Source of the DNA: Capsulimonadaceae bacterium
GTDB taxonomy: Bacteria; Armatimonadota; Armatimonadia; Armatimonadales; Capsulimonadaceae
Reading direction: 5' to 3'
Length of the DNA stretch: 64,000 nucleotides
Assembly: GCA_031292625.1 (NCBI GenBank)
Contig: JARLGU010000018.1
Location: forward strand, 1-64,000
How positions within the stretch are numbered: position 1 is the first letter of the stretch; each line of letters starts with the position of its first letter. Made by a program: the position numbers and the translations under genes. The notes beneath the pieces are model-generated. The model did not search any database. It worked only from the letters and a program-made list of their open reading frames with translations, and was not told the DNA's origin. Shown piece by piece: positions 6,970 through 16,203 of this stretch.

Positions 6970-7566
6970 ATGACTAGCGCGTCGACGCGGGCCGAGGGTT
7001 TGCGAGAACGCAAGAAGCGTGAAACGCTTCTTCGCATCGCGGAGACCGGGCTCAAGCTCTTTGTGAAAAACGGCTACGAGGGCACGACACTCGACGAGAT
7101 CGCGGCGGCGGCGGGCATCTCAAGACGGACATTCTTCTACTACTTTAAGTCCAAGGAAGCCATCCTATTGGCGTACTTGGACGGAGGCTTCGCAAAGGCA
7201 ATCAGACCGATACTGCTTGCCCAGCCAACGGATCAAACACCTTTGAGAGCAGCACGCAGCAGCATTATCCAGTTGATGTCAGGGCACGATACACAGGAAG
7301 CCATCATCGTAGCGAACTTGTTGGGATCCACGGAGGCGCTTAGGGCTCGGATGCCCGGAGCATTCGTCGAAATGGAGCAGGCAGTTTACAATTGTCTTCG
7401 CGAACTGTGGCCGAATCCGGCGCAGGAGGCATCCCATCGGATAGTAGCGATGGCGTCAATTGGCGCAATGCGCATCGCGAAGGAGGCCTGGCGTAAGGAC
7501 GGAGGCAAGAGACCGCTCAGCAAGTATCTCACTGAGAGCTTCGACGCAGTCGAAAAGATGATCTAA
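6970..7566 (+). CDS. TetR family transcriptional regulator
   Basis: A 198-residue protein. The N-terminal helix-turn-helix is classical: ETLLRIAETGLKLFVKNGYE, then TTLDEIAAAAGISRRTFFYYF, then KSKEAILLAYLD (residues about 15-70). The C-terminal ligand domain resembles the TetR_C group with the closing pattern seen in regulators of actinobacterial and soil oxidoreductases. It is divergent from the SDR gene and separated by three copies of a TTACACnnnGTGYAA operator. A strong GGAAAGG ribosome site supports this start. The inducer is unknown. Confidence 0.92.
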   Translation: MTSASTRAEGLRERKKRETLLRIAETGLKLFVKNGYEGTTLDEIAAAAGISRRTFFYYFKSKEAILLAYLDGGFAKAIRPILLAQPTDQTPLRAARSSIIQLMSGHDTQEAIIVANLLGSTEALRARMPGAFVEMEQAVYNCLRELWPNPAQEASHRIVAMASIGAMRIAKEAWRKDGGKRPLSKYLTESFDAVEKMI

Positions 7567-7701
7567 GCGAATCGCGCTACGAATATGCCGGAGCGCGATC
7601 GCAATCCTTCACTGACCCTAAAGGACGGCGACGAACGGCCGCATTCGAGAGTCGTTGACTCGTTGCAGGTGCGAGCGCCCTGGAATAATTGGCGACGTCC
7701 C

Positions 7702-7730
7702 TTGTGCGCGGTTATTCTATATGGTATAAT
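7702..7730 (+). promoter_or_regulatory. Promoter of the first pseudopilin gene
   Basis: TTGTGC (7702-7707), a 17-base spacer and a perfect TATAAT (7725-7730). Transcription would start near 7737, which rules out an in-frame start at 7689. Confidence 0.65.
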
Positions 7731-7763
7731 CCGAATAGATCAAACAAAATGGAACTGACTGCA

Positions 7764-8591
7764 ATGAAGATTCTTAAAAAACAAATCAACACGAAGAGCC
7801 TGCCTCACAAAAATGGTTTCACATTGATAGAATTATTAGTCGTTATAGCAATAATTGCGATTCTCGCAGCTATCCTCTTTCCGGTGTTCGCCACGGCGCG
7901 CGAAAAGGCGCGGCAAACAGCGTGCGCGAGTAACGAGAAACAGATTGGCATGGCAATGATGCAGTACGCGCAGGATTATGACGATGCGTTCCCGCAACAA
8001 TACTGGAATGGTACTCTCGGAAAGTGGGTTCCGGCGAGCAATTACTGGCTAGGAACTTTCTATCCTTATATTAAGTCGTCTGGCGCATTCCTTTGCCCGG
8101 ACTTGGTCCAGCCTAGCTATGCGTATACGCTCAGCGTCCCCGGCGTCACTGCCGGCGTCCCGACCAGCTACGAAGCCAACTGGTACTTGCTTAACCGCAG
8201 CTACTCTGGCACGAATAACGTTCCAGTCATTCAGGCGATGATTCCAACCCCAGCCAACATTATCGCGATCGCGGAAGGCCCCGGCATTAACGGCGGAAGC
8301 ACAACATTGAGCCCTTCAAGCTACACGTCAACGTACGTGTCTACGAACGGCAACTACCAGGAAGTGTACGCCAGCGGCGCTCTTTGCACGGCGACGCTTC
8401 TCGGGCAGAGCGAGTGTCAGCGTGAAGGATGGCCGCACAGCGGCGGCGCCAATTTCGTATTTTGCGACGGCCACGTAAAATGGATGCCGGGAACGCTTGC
8501 GGGAACGATGTCCAGCGCGAACGCAAGTCTCTGGGCGCGCTCTTCCGCCGCAATGTCTGCGACGGGCAATCCCGACATGTATAACATGTGA
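7764..8591 (+). CDS. DUF1559 / H-X9-DG pseudopilin-like protein 1
   Basis: A 275-residue protein with a type III (prepilin) signal: basic leader ending KNG, then [20 protein letters not shown] followed by [22 protein letters not shown]. PilD-type peptidase would cut between G and F, and E5 of the mature protein is present. The C-terminal H-X9-DG motif reads [17 protein letters not shown]. Such proteins are expanded in Planctomycetes, Lentisphaerae and Armatimonadota; their function is unknown. The start at 7764 is preferred over 7749 because GGAAC lies at ribosome-site distance. The leader is longer than in its three paralogues here. A GH-A enzyme follows about 200 bp downstream. Confidence 0.9.
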   Translation: MKILKKQINTKSLPHKNGFTLIELLVVIAIIAILAAILFPVFATAREKARQTACASNEKQIGMAMMQYAQDYDDAFPQQYWNGTLGKWVPASNYWLGTFYPYIKSSGAFLCPDLVQPSYAYTLSVPGVTAGVPTSYEANWYLLNRSYSGTNNVPVIQAMIPTPANIIAIAEGPGINGGSTTLSPSSYTSTYVSTNGNYQEVYASGALCTATLLGQSECQREGWPHSGGANFVFCDGHVKWMPGTLAGTMSSANASLWARSSAAMSATGNPDMYNM

Positions 8592-8601
8592 ATTGAGGGC
8601 T

Positions 8602-8637
8602 AAAGCATCGCTTTCATGAGTTCGCGATGCGCTTTTC
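8602..8637 (+). terminator. Terminator after pseudopilin 1
   Basis: Arms aaagcatcgc and gcgatgcgcttt flank a 12-base loop and run into TTTTC. It lies 10 bases after the pseudopilin stop, so the following hydrolase gene may need partial read-through or its own promoter. Confidence 0.6.
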
Positions 8638-8800
8638 AATCGAGCGTTGGCGGCAAAGCGTCGTGCGCGTGTCGACGTGGCTTCGCCGATCACCGTCGTG
8701 AACGAGGCGCGGGCGAAAGAAGGCCCCGGCGGCCCGAGCCGTCCTGAATCCTTCTCGCAACGCAGATTGATTACACGCCTGCTAAAAAATAATTGTCCTC

Positions 8801-11419
8801 ATGAATGGAAACCAAATGACACTCAGAATGTTGCGCAGCGGATCGGCCAACACCATCCTTTCTCTGTCGCTGCTCGCCCTGCTTGCTAGCCCGTTACTCG
8901 CGGCGCCTCTTCAGCCTCCCGCGAAAGATGGCCTGTTTTCGTTCGACATCCAAACCGGAGACAGTTCGCGCGGCACGGCGACCGATATGTCGTTCCTGAA
9001 CTCGTCTTCCGCTGGCGCGCACGGCCGCATCGTCGCCAAGAGCGGCGCCTTCGTCGAGACCCAAACGAAGAACCGCGTCCGGCTTCTGGGCGTCAGCATC
9101 GTCGGCAGTTCCCTCTTTCCCAGCCACGCAATCGCCGATCGAACCGCCGCACACCTGGCGAAGATGGGGATCAATCTTGTCCGCTGCCATCTTCAAGACT
9201 TGAACGACTCGCCGCTCTGGGACAAGTCAACGGGAGCGCACCTGAAGATGGATTCCTCGGCGCTCGATCGCCTCGACTATTTTATCTATCAGCTCAAGGA
9301 GCATGGCATCTACGTCGACCTCAACCTGCATTCCGGCCGCCGCTTTACCCCGGCCGACGGATTTCCCAAATCGGTGGACGAACTACCTGGTCGTTTCGGC
9401 CAGCCGGTGGACATCTTCGATGCGCGGATGATCGAGCTGCAGAGGCTGTTCGCACACGACTACCTGACGCACGTCAATCCGTACACCCGCATGAGTTACG
9501 TCCAAGACCCGTGCGTGGCAATGGTCGAGATCAACAACGAAAACTCGCTGCTGACCTGGCATCAAGACCGAGGATGGCTGAATCTGCCCGAGCCGTTCAG
9601 CGGCGAGCTGGCTGGCAAATGGAACGAGTGGCTGAAACACAAATACGGAACCGACGACGCCTTGAGAACCGCATGGCTCCCGCATTTCCCGACATTGCCG
9701 AAAACCTTCCAGCTCACAATGCCCTGGTCGCTGGAAGACCACACGACAATGGCCACGCTCACGGCAACGGCCCCAGCCTCTTCGGATGCTCCATCGCCCG
9801 TGCGCATCGACACGCCCGTCGTCCCCGACGCAGCGTGGAAAGTTCAGGCAAAACTGGGCGATCTCGACCTGACGGAAGGCGAGTCCTACATTCTGTCATT
9901 CCGCGCAAAAGCCGATCGCGCCGAACGACCGCTAGGCGTTTTCGTCACGATCGATCAGCCCGATTGGCACGGTGCAGGTCTCGATCGGCACTTATTGCTT
10001 AACGGCGAGTGGCAATCGTTCCGGCTGGTGTTTGCGGCATCTCACGTTGTGCCAAAACGCGAACGCATCTTGTTTACCACGGGCAGCGCGGCGGGCCCGG
10101 TCTGGGTCAGCGACGTGAAACTCGCATCGGCTGTAATTGATGACGTTATGCCGGGTGAACAGTCGCTCAAGACGCAGACGATCCGGCTCCCTGACGGCGC
10201 CCTGCAAACCGCCATGGTCGACTGGAGGCAGTTCCAAATCGATACTGACAAGGCTTACGCGGACTCGATGCGTGCGTACCTGGTCAACGACCTTGGCGTT
10301 CACTCTTGCATCATCGACACGCAAGTCGAATACGGCGGTCTAGCCGGCTTGCGGCGCGAATCGGCCAGCGACTATGTCGACCATCACAGCTATATCAACC
10401 ATCCGGCCAAGGCCGAAGATCCGGTCAATTGGTCGATCATTAACGAACCGCTTGTGAACGCGATCGAAGGCGGGACGTTCCGGAACGCGCGCGAGCTCGC
10501 CTGCAGCCGTCTCGACGGCAAGCCGTATGCCGTCTCGGAGTTCAACCATCCCGCGCCAAGCGATTATCAGTCGGACACGATCCCGTTCCTCGCTACGTTC
10601 GCGGCGGCGCAAGATTGGGATTCGATCACCTGGTTCGCCTACGATCTTGGGCGCAATACCATGCAAGGTTGGTTCGACATGCGGGGAAATCCCGCGAAGG
10701 AAGCATTCTTCCCCGCAGCCGCCGCCATCTTTCGCATGGGGGAAATGCAGCCGTTTCAGCGCACGGCTCTCCTGACCATCGCCGCCTCGGACCTTCTGTC
10801 ATCCAACAGACCGGCAGACCTTTGGACGGATCTTGGCGACAAGGCGAATCCCGACGTATTTTCGACACGCTATGCCGTAAAGATCGATGCGCGCACGAAG
10901 GCCAGCGGCGTCAACGTCACGGACGCCGCCGGCCCGGGTCACCCCACGATCCAACTGGAGCGAACGGCATCGGGTCCCATTTACGTCGCGTCGGGCAAGG
11001 GCGCGCTCGCCGCAACGGGCTTTGTCGGCGGTCAGTCGATCAACCGCGAGGGAATATCGCTCACGTTCCCGGCGTTCGGCAACAACTTCGCATCGTTCAC
11101 CGTGACAAGCGTCGACGGCAAACCGCTCGACACATCGAAGCGCCTTCTTCTGACGATCGTCGGACATGCCGAGAAGCAGGGGATGGGCTGGAACCCGGAT
11201 CGCAGCAGCATTGGAAACAAGTGGGGCCAGGGTCCCGCGCTTGCGGAGGGAATTCCCGCGACGGTAACGCTGTCGAACGCTAGCGTCATGCATGTTTGGG
11301 CGCTCGACCCCGACGGCGCGCGAACGAAGGAGGTTCCCGCGACCATCGCCGGCGGCAAGGTTGCGTTTACGATCAGCCCTGATTACAAAACCGTTTGGTA
11401 CGAAATCGCCGCCAAGTAG
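8801..11419 (+). CDS. Exported clan GH-A glycoside hydrolase with inserted CBM
   Basis: An 872-residue protein with a signal peptide (ILSLSLLALLASPLLAAP). The (beta/alpha)8 barrel starts at about residue 80; the acid/base is probably E247 in MVEINNENSLL and the nucleophile E580 in YAVSEFNHP. A jelly-roll module of the CBM4_9 type (about 310-445, YILSFRAKAD ... GEWQSFRLVF) is inserted between the two halves of the barrel, and a further beta-rich domain closes the protein. Clan GH-A enzymes (GH5, GH2 and relatives) are retaining endo-glycosidases; the substrate is probably a beta-linked plant or microbial polysaccharide. It follows a pseudopilin gene as in the other modules of this window. The family number is not settled. 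Confidence 0.8.
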   Translation: MNGNQMTLRMLRSGSANTILSLSLLALLASPLLAAPLQPPAKDGLFSFDIQTGDSSRGTATDMSFLNSSSAGAHGRIVAKSGAFVETQTKNRVRLLGVSIVGSSLFPSHAIADRTAAHLAKMGINLVRCHLQDLNDSPLWDKSTGAHLKMDSSALDRLDYFIYQLKEHGIYVDLNLHSGRRFTPADGFPKSVDELPGRFGQPVDIFDARMIELQRLFAHDYLTHVNPYTRMSYVQDPCVAMVEINNENSLLTWHQDRGWLNLPEPFSGELAGKWNEWLKHKYGTDDALRTAWLPHFPTLPKTFQLTMPWSLEDHTTMATLTATAPASSDAPSPVRIDTPVVPDAAWKVQAKLGDLDLTEGESYILSFRAKADRAERPLGVFVTIDQPDWHGAGLDRHLLLNGEWQSFRLVFAASHVVPKRERILFTTGSAAGPVWVSDVKLASAVIDDVMPGEQSLKTQTIRLPDGALQTAMVDWRQFQIDTDKAYADSMRAYLVNDLGVHSCIIDTQVEYGGLAGLRRESASDYVDHHSYINHPAKAEDPVNWSIINEPLVNAIEGGTFRNARELACSRLDGKPYAVSEFNHPAPSDYQSDTIPFLATFAAAQDWDSITWFAYDLGRNTMQGWFDMRGNPAKEAFFPAAAAIFRMGEMQPFQRTALLTIAASDLLSSNRPADLWTDLGDKANPDVFSTRYAVKIDARTKASGVNVTDAAGPGHPTIQLERTASGPIYVASGKGALAATGFVGGQSINREGISLTFPAFGNNFASFTVTSVDGKPLDTSKRLLLTIVGHAEKQGMGWNPDRSSIGNKWGQGPALAEGIPATVTLSNASVMHVWALDPDGARTKEVPATIAGGKVAFTISPDYKTVWYEIAAK

Positions 11420-11433
11420 TGCAAGCGCGCATT

Positions 11434-11475
11434 GAAAAGCCCCCGGACGCCGCATTAGGCTTCCAGGGGCTTTCG
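11434..11475. terminator. Hairpin terminator between convergent genes
   Basis: Arms aaaagcccc and ggggcttt with a 22-base loop, in a convergent position between the GH-A and FAD oxidoreductase genes. The hairpin is also the first part of a longer repeat shared with 14525-14631. Confidence 0.7.
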
Positions 11476-11540
11476 CGTAATTCTCCTTTTGAAGCCAGGA
11501 GCAATTCCGCTTCGGCGTCAAACCGCTCGATGACCATCGA
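11434..11540. repeat. Direct repeat of the GH4 3' end, copy 1
   Basis: About 107 bases match 14525-14631 with roughly four-fifths identity and one single-base gap. On the minus strand it encodes a decayed version of the GH4 terminus (FDAEAELLLASK against FDAEAEFLPGFK). It is a gene remnant, not an active gene, since no other GH4 sequence adjoins it. Confidence 0.8.
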
Positions 11541-11545
11541 TGAGT

Positions 11546-13447
11546 TTATGCACCCCTCACAGCTCTTTTGCTTTCGGGTTCCAAGCCGCTTTCCGGCTCA
11601 GCGAGATCCGCTGGGTTTATGCGAGAGCGAACATCCGCAAAACGGGCTCCGCGCTCGGGATACGGGATTTTGGGTTCAAAGACGTCAAGCGGCTCAAGGG
11701 CAAAAACGCGCGCGTCCTCCGCGCCCCAGGTTTCTTCGGGAACGAAGCGGATAGCGCTCGTTTCGAGAACAAGGGGCGCCGTGACAAGACGTTGATAGTT
11801 GTTGTCCTCGCGAAATACGGTCGTCCAGAGACCGCCCTTGTCGCGAGCTTCTATCCGAAAGCGTTTGACGAGCGTCGACGGCACGCGGCTGACCGATCCG
11901 CGCTGAGGATAAAGACAGGGCATCTGTTTGCCATGGCTCAAATTGCTGTCAAAGACGATGCGCAGGCCGGCAATCGGAACTTGCCGATTCCATTGAAATT
12001 CGATTGCCGATCCGGCAGTGCCGGTCCATGCGTGCGTTTCGTGCTCGGTGTCCCTTTCCATTCCGTCGAACAGCTTATCGATCCCGTCTCCTCCGCCGGT
12101 CAACTGGGCCGTTGCGGCCAATTTGTTCGCGGTTCTCGTTAGTCCGGGCAACCAGCAGTCATCGTCCATCAGGGTATTTTGCAGCTCCTTAAGCAGTGGT
12201 CCAGAGCTCAAGGAGCGCGGCGGGATCTCGTGCCTGGCGCACAGCGCCGCCGCCGTACCGGCAGCCTGCCCCAGAAGCGAGCAGGTCGCCATAACGCGAG
12301 TGCTCGAAAGCGCGGCATGCGTTGCCGATATGTTCCGGCCCGCGAACAGCAAGTTGGGGATATTGCGGGAGTACAGCGAGCGATACGGGATGCCGTACGG
12401 CGACGGCGCTGGATGGAAGATCGTCGGATGGCCGGGATAATAGATTCCGGCGGGGTGATGATCGTCCATCGACCATCCGCCGTACGCAACAATGTCATCG
12501 AAGTTGCCGCCCGCGCGGATGTCGTTCTGGCTGAGCACGTGGTCGCCAATGTAGCGGCGATTTTCGCGTTTTCCGGGCAAGGAACCAATCCAGTCGACCG
12601 CCCAATTGCGGGCAAGCTCCTTATCGGGTCCCTGGTTCTTGATATAGTCCGCGACGCCGTAGACGATCTTGATCAGTTCATCCCGAACCCCTTCGGCATC
12701 ATGAACGGTATCTCTAAGCCCTCCGACTTCGATCCACCAAAAGTTATCGCTGTTGAACTTGCTAAGGCGATTGCCCAGATCTGCCGGCGTATCGAATCGA
12801 TAGGCCCATGCGGGAGGAACGAACAGCTGCGGCTCGTCCGTCTTTCGAAACTGGATTAGCAGCGAGTTGCCCATCGTCTTGGCATCCGCAGCCTCTGGCT
12901 CGATGTCTTCTCCATACTCCTCGCGAGCCTCGCGGCCGGTCCGGAAGTCAGCCGGCGTAAACGCCGCCAGGATGCTGTCGCCGGAGCAATCCACGAAATA
13001 CTTTGCGGATATGACGTGCCGAGTTTGGGATGTTAGCTGCCAGGCTTCGATAGAAGCAATCCGCCCGCCATCCATGGTTGCGTGCGTACACGAGCAATTC
13101 AAAAATGGCGTCAAGTTCGGCTGAAAAAACACCTTGCCATAGAGAACGCTGTCCCATACGGAATAGCTGAGGTTGTGATTGCGATACTGGTTTTCAAGTT
13201 GGATCTCTTCGAGAACGCCGGTCTCTTTGGCGTGCTTGCCATGAGCGCCGCAAATCCACATGCGAATTTCCGATGATGCGTTGCCGCCAAACACGGGACG
13301 GTCATGGACAATGGCTGTCCTGGCGCCGTTGCGGGCCGCCGAGATGGCAGCGCAGATGCCAGCCATTCCGCCGCCGATGACGCAAACATCGAACTCGTGG
13401 GCTATGGTCGGGCAGCCCCTTTTCTGGTCGCTATTATCATTGTTCAT
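11546..13447 (-). CDS. FAD-dependent oxidoreductase with C-terminal beta-rich domain
   Basis: A 633-residue protein (FAD_oxidored family). The dinucleotide motif VCVIGGGMAGICAAISAARN is followed by FGGNASSEIRMWICGAHG, a block characteristic of the family found in planctomycete and armatimonad glycan loci. A second FAD-contact block, LFAGRNISATHAALSSTRVM, lies about two-thirds along. The last 150 residues resemble a discoidin-like beta sandwich (AIEFQWNRQVPIAGLRIVFD). No signal peptide is present. The substrate is unknown; sugar or polyol oxidation is plausible from context. The ATG at 13447 has AAGGAC upstream and is preferred over 13561. It lies, with the AraC gene, between two direct repeats. 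Confidence 0.85.
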   Translation of the reverse strand: MNNDNSDQKRGCPTIAHEFDVCVIGGGMAGICAAISAARNGARTAIVHDRPVFGGNASSEIRMWICGAHGKHAKETGVLEEIQLENQYRNHNLSYSVWDSVLYGKVFFQPNLTPFLNCSCTHATMDGGRIASIEAWQLTSQTRHVISAKYFVDCSGDSILAAFTPADFRTGREAREEYGEDIEPEAADAKTMGNSLLIQFRKTDEPQLFVPPAWAYRFDTPADLGNRLSKFNSDNFWWIEVGGLRDTVHDAEGVRDELIKIVYGVADYIKNQGPDKELARNWAVDWIGSLPGKRENRRYIGDHVLSQNDIRAGGNFDDIVAYGGWSMDDHHPAGIYYPGHPTIFHPAPSPYGIPYRSLYSRNIPNLLFAGRNISATHAALSSTRVMATCSLLGQAAGTAAALCARHEIPPRSLSSGPLLKELQNTLMDDDCWLPGLTRTANKLAATAQLTGGGDGIDKLFDGMERDTEHETHAWTGTAGSAIEFQWNRQVPIAGLRIVFDSNLSHGKQMPCLYPQRGSVSRVPSTLVKRFRIEARDKGGLWTTVFREDNNYQRLVTAPLVLETSAIRFVPEETWGAEDARVFALEPLDVFEPKIPYPERGARFADVRSRINPADLAEPESGLEPESKRAVRGA

Positions 13448-13654
13448 TGAGTTCGTCCTTACTGTGCCTACGAACACGCCGCACATCGAAATAGGCCGCG
13501 AGACACTGGCCGTTACGTTCATCGATGGCGATCGCGCGATGGCAGAGATCGATTTGTCCATTCAGGCATCCCGATAAGGACGCCTGTACAGGATGGTCAA
13601 TGGTAACACGATAAAAGCGAGCTGTCGTTGCCTGCAGCGATTGGGGTTTTGCGA

Positions 13655-14470
13655 TTAGCGCTCAACTTCGCCGCGAAGGCTGAGCAAACGATACCGTCCA
13701 GGGGGGATGCCGTAGCGGTCGCGAAATAGGCGCGTGAAGTGGGAAAGGCTTTGGAAACCGGTCTGTTCGGCAATCGCGGAAATGATCAAGTCGCCGCTTA
13801 GCAGGAGCCGGCGCGCCTCGTCAAGGCGGTAACTGGTCACGAACTCATGCGGCGAAGAGCCTGTCCAGCGACGAACCTCACGGCGAAAATGCGCAGGGCT
13901 GTACCCGGCCTGCTTTGCAAGGTCCGTCACCGAGACGCCAGGATCGGCATTGAGCAGTTCCAGAACTGCCGGCATCCGGCCATGCGCAGGCGCATGGTCG
14001 TCGAAATGGTCGCCCAGGCCCGTCAGGATCTCGCCAAATATTGCGCGAGACAAGCCCCCGCAAACGATCTGACAGGCAGGCGTGTCGATTCCGTACACTT
14101 CGATCAGCGCTTCCATCCAGCCCCGCAGCAGCGCCAACTTCTTATCGTCCGGCCGCCAAATGGCCGGCAAGGATTGTCTCGCGAAAAAATCGGAGCGGCC
14201 GAACACGACAAGGCGGAGACCAAGCGACAGCCATTCAAAATCGCTCCTTGTCTCAAACTGCCGGCCCTGCGACAAATAGCTCAAGCAAATGGAGCCTTCC
14301 TCGACTGAAACGGACCTGCCGCCAACGGTCACAATCGCGGAGCCTTCGAGGACAAGCCAAACACAGTAGACTGGCATGTCGCCGGTCCGCGACACCGCGA
14401 GGGCATCGAGACGGTGACGAGCGGACCACATCGGCGCGATATCGAGGGATGAGACTAATAGCGGATCCAT
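13655..14470 (-). CDS. AraC family transcriptional regulator
   Basis: A 271-residue protein from the ATG at 14470 (an in-frame TTG at 14512 is less likely). The N-terminal half is a cupin-like sensor (VEEGSICLSYLSQGRQFETR). The C-terminal double helix-turn-helix is clear: VTDLAKQAGYSPAHFRREVR and ISAIAEQTGFQSLSHFTRLF, then RDRYGIPPGRYR. It is about 200 bp upstream of the FAD oxidoreductase on the same strand and probably controls it. Sugar sensing is assumed from the family and neighbours only. Confidence 0.9.
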   Translation of the reverse strand: MDPLLVSSLDIAPMWSARHRLDALAVSRTGDMPVYCVWLVLEGSAIVTVGGRSVSVEEGSICLSYLSQGRQFETRSDFEWLSLGLRLVVFGRSDFFARQSLPAIWRPDDKKLALLRGWMEALIEVYGIDTPACQIVCGGLSRAIFGEILTGLGDHFDDHAPAHGRMPAVLELLNADPGVSVTDLAKQAGYSPAHFRREVRRWTGSSPHEFVTSYRLDEARRLLLSGDLIISAIAEQTGFQSLSHFTRLFRDRYGIPPGRYRLLSLRGEVER

Positions 14471-14524
14471 GCTAGGGCAATATTCCGCAGTCGCTTCCGC
14501 CCTTCCTGCCAATGTGCAAACAGC

Positions 14525-14631
14525 GAAAAGCCCCCGGATGCCGCAATGGGCTTCCAGGGGCTTTCGCGCTATTCTCTATTTGAAGCCGGGGAGGAACTCC
14601 GCCTCGGCGTCGAACAGTTCGAGGGTCATCG
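14525..14631. repeat. Direct repeat of the GH4 3' end, copy 2 (the genuine gene end)
   Basis: This copy contains the real last 18 codons and stop of the GH4 gene plus its terminator hairpin (aaaagcccc ... ggggcttt at 14526-14565). Copy 1 lies about 3.1 kb to the left in the same orientation. Confidence 0.8.
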
Positions 14632-16021
14632 CCTTGATTTCCGCAGGGCTTGCGACCGCGGACGTCAGCGGATCGAGTTGCAGCGAGTAGATCGCCGCTT
14701 CCTTGCTCTTCTCGATGCACGCCGTCGCCGCCAGATCGAACATCGCCATGTTCGAGGCGCAGATGGCGGCCATCTGAGCGGGCAGCTTGCCGTAGCGGGT
14801 CGGATTGATGCCGTTTCGGTCGATTAGGGTGGCGACTTCGACGACGCCGTCAGCCGGCAGGTTCGTGATGACCTGTCCCGCGCCGTCGACGTTGTTCATG
14901 ACGTTGCCGTAGATGCGGTAAGGTACGTCCTTCTCGCGGGCCTCGATGATCCACGAGCCGTACTCCCAGGAGCGGTCCCACTTCACATCCTCTTCCCCGT
15001 GAACGAGACGCATGCGCTGCTCGTCGGCGTTCTTGCGCCACGTCGGCCAGTTGTCGGCGTAGAAGCTCGTCTGTCCTTCGTAGCCGGACCGGCAGTACTT
15101 GTCGATCAGATCCTGGCGCTTGCGGTAGTAGGGCAGGTATTCGGACAAGTGGCCGCTCGACTCTGTAATGAACGCGCCGAAGTGAAGCATCATATCCTTG
15201 CGGACAAGATCGCCGGCATCGTCCGGATCGCTAGGCTTGCCCGCGATGTCCTGTGCGGCCTTCTCGAAAAGCAGAGGATAAACATCCTTGCCCTTGTGCT
15301 TAAGCGCGGTAAACCACGCCAGGTGGTTGACGCCAGCGCATTCCCACTCGAGTTCCTCATACGGCACGCCTGCTCGCTTAGCGAGAAGATGGCTCGTTCC
15401 CTGAACCGAGTGGCACAGGCCAACGATGGGAAGCTTGGTGGTGCGTCCCGCCGCGAGACACATGATGCTCATCGGGTTCGTATAGTTGAGCACGATGACG
15501 TTCGGACAGAGGCGCTCCGCGTCCTTGAGGATCTGCAGAAAGACCGGAACCGTACGTAAGGCTTTGAAGAGGCCGCCCGGTCCAATCGTGTCGCCGATGC
15601 ACTGGTGGACACCGTATTTAGCGGGAATGTCGTTGTCCCAGCGAACGCACGAGACGCCGCTGACTTCGATGCTGTTGACGATATAGTCGGCGCCAGCGAG
15701 AACATCAAGGCGGTTAGTGGATGCTTCAACTTTCCACTCGATGCCCGTATCCTCTTTAATCTGCGAAGCCATGCGCGTCACGACCTGCCGCATCGTGTCC
15801 AGCCGGTGCGGATCGATGTCGACAAGGGCGATAGTTCCGCCGGCGTTGCCCGGGATCTGGAAAATGTCACGGGTGATTGTAGGGGTGAAGCCGCTGCCAG
15901 CTCCGATTTGCACGACTTTGATTGGCCTGAGGATTTTCCCGGGAAGCCCCTTAGCCTCGGCCTGCTTCGTATGGGCGATATGCCCGCTCTGCGATTCTGC
16001 GTCGGCGACTTTTGTTGCCAT
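14576..16021 (-). CDS. GH4 family alpha-glycosidase (alpha-galactosidase / alpha-glucosidase type)
   Basis: A 481-residue protein of normal GH4 length. The N-terminal NAD-binding motif is VVQIGAGSGFTPTITRDI, followed by VLNYTNPMSIM, the metal-site block LCHSVQGTSH with C203 and H204, and GVNHLAWFTALKH. GH4 enzymes are cytoplasmic and cleave by transient oxidation at C3, needing NAD+ and a divalent metal held by the Cys and a His. The CHSVQ form is typical of MelA-like alpha-galactosidases. The ATG at 16021 follows AAGGAG at ideal distance. It diverges from a MelR-like regulator, which supports a melibiose- or raffinose-type substrate, though this is not proof. Confidence 0.9.
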   Translation of the reverse strand: MATKVADAESQSGHIAHTKQAEAKGLPGKILRPIKVVQIGAGSGFTPTITRDIFQIPGNAGGTIALVDIDPHRLDTMRQVVTRMASQIKEDTGIEWKVEASTNRLDVLAGADYIVNSIEVSGVSCVRWDNDIPAKYGVHQCIGDTIGPGGLFKALRTVPVFLQILKDAERLCPNVIVLNYTNPMSIMCLAAGRTTKLPIVGLCHSVQGTSHLLAKRAGVPYEELEWECAGVNHLAWFTALKHKGKDVYPLLFEKAAQDIAGKPSDPDDAGDLVRKDMMLHFGAFITESSGHLSEYLPYYRKRQDLIDKYCRSGYEGQTSFYADNWPTWRKNADEQRMRLVHGEEDVKWDRSWEYGSWIIEAREKDVPYRIYGNVMNNVDGAGQVITNLPADGVVEVATLIDRNGINPTRYGKLPAQMAAICASNMAMFDLAATACIEKSKEAAIYSLQLDPLTSAVASPAEIKAMTLELFDAEAEFLPGFK

Positions 16022-16203
16022 CAATTATCTCCTTGAGCCGGCCGGGACACATGGTTTCACGAAGCGCAAGCATCTGCCTCGATCTAATCCTGACTATCCC
16101 GGACCGGACGATCCAACATCGTAATACTCTCCACGGATTTTACCGTGTGAAAGCGAAAGTTGCTTCTTGCATTTGCGCTGTTTTATCCGATATAGTAAGG
16201 ACT

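Noticed and set aside
7689-7763. Upstream start for pseudopilin 1 at 7689
   Set aside because: A good promoter (TTGTGC-17-TATAAT) lies within this stretch, so the transcript starts after it.
16012-16203. N-terminal extension of the MelR-like regulator from 16012
   Set aside because: The added 64 residues resemble translated promoter DNA, overlap the GH4 start region, and lack a ribosome site, whereas AAGGA precedes the ATG at 16204.
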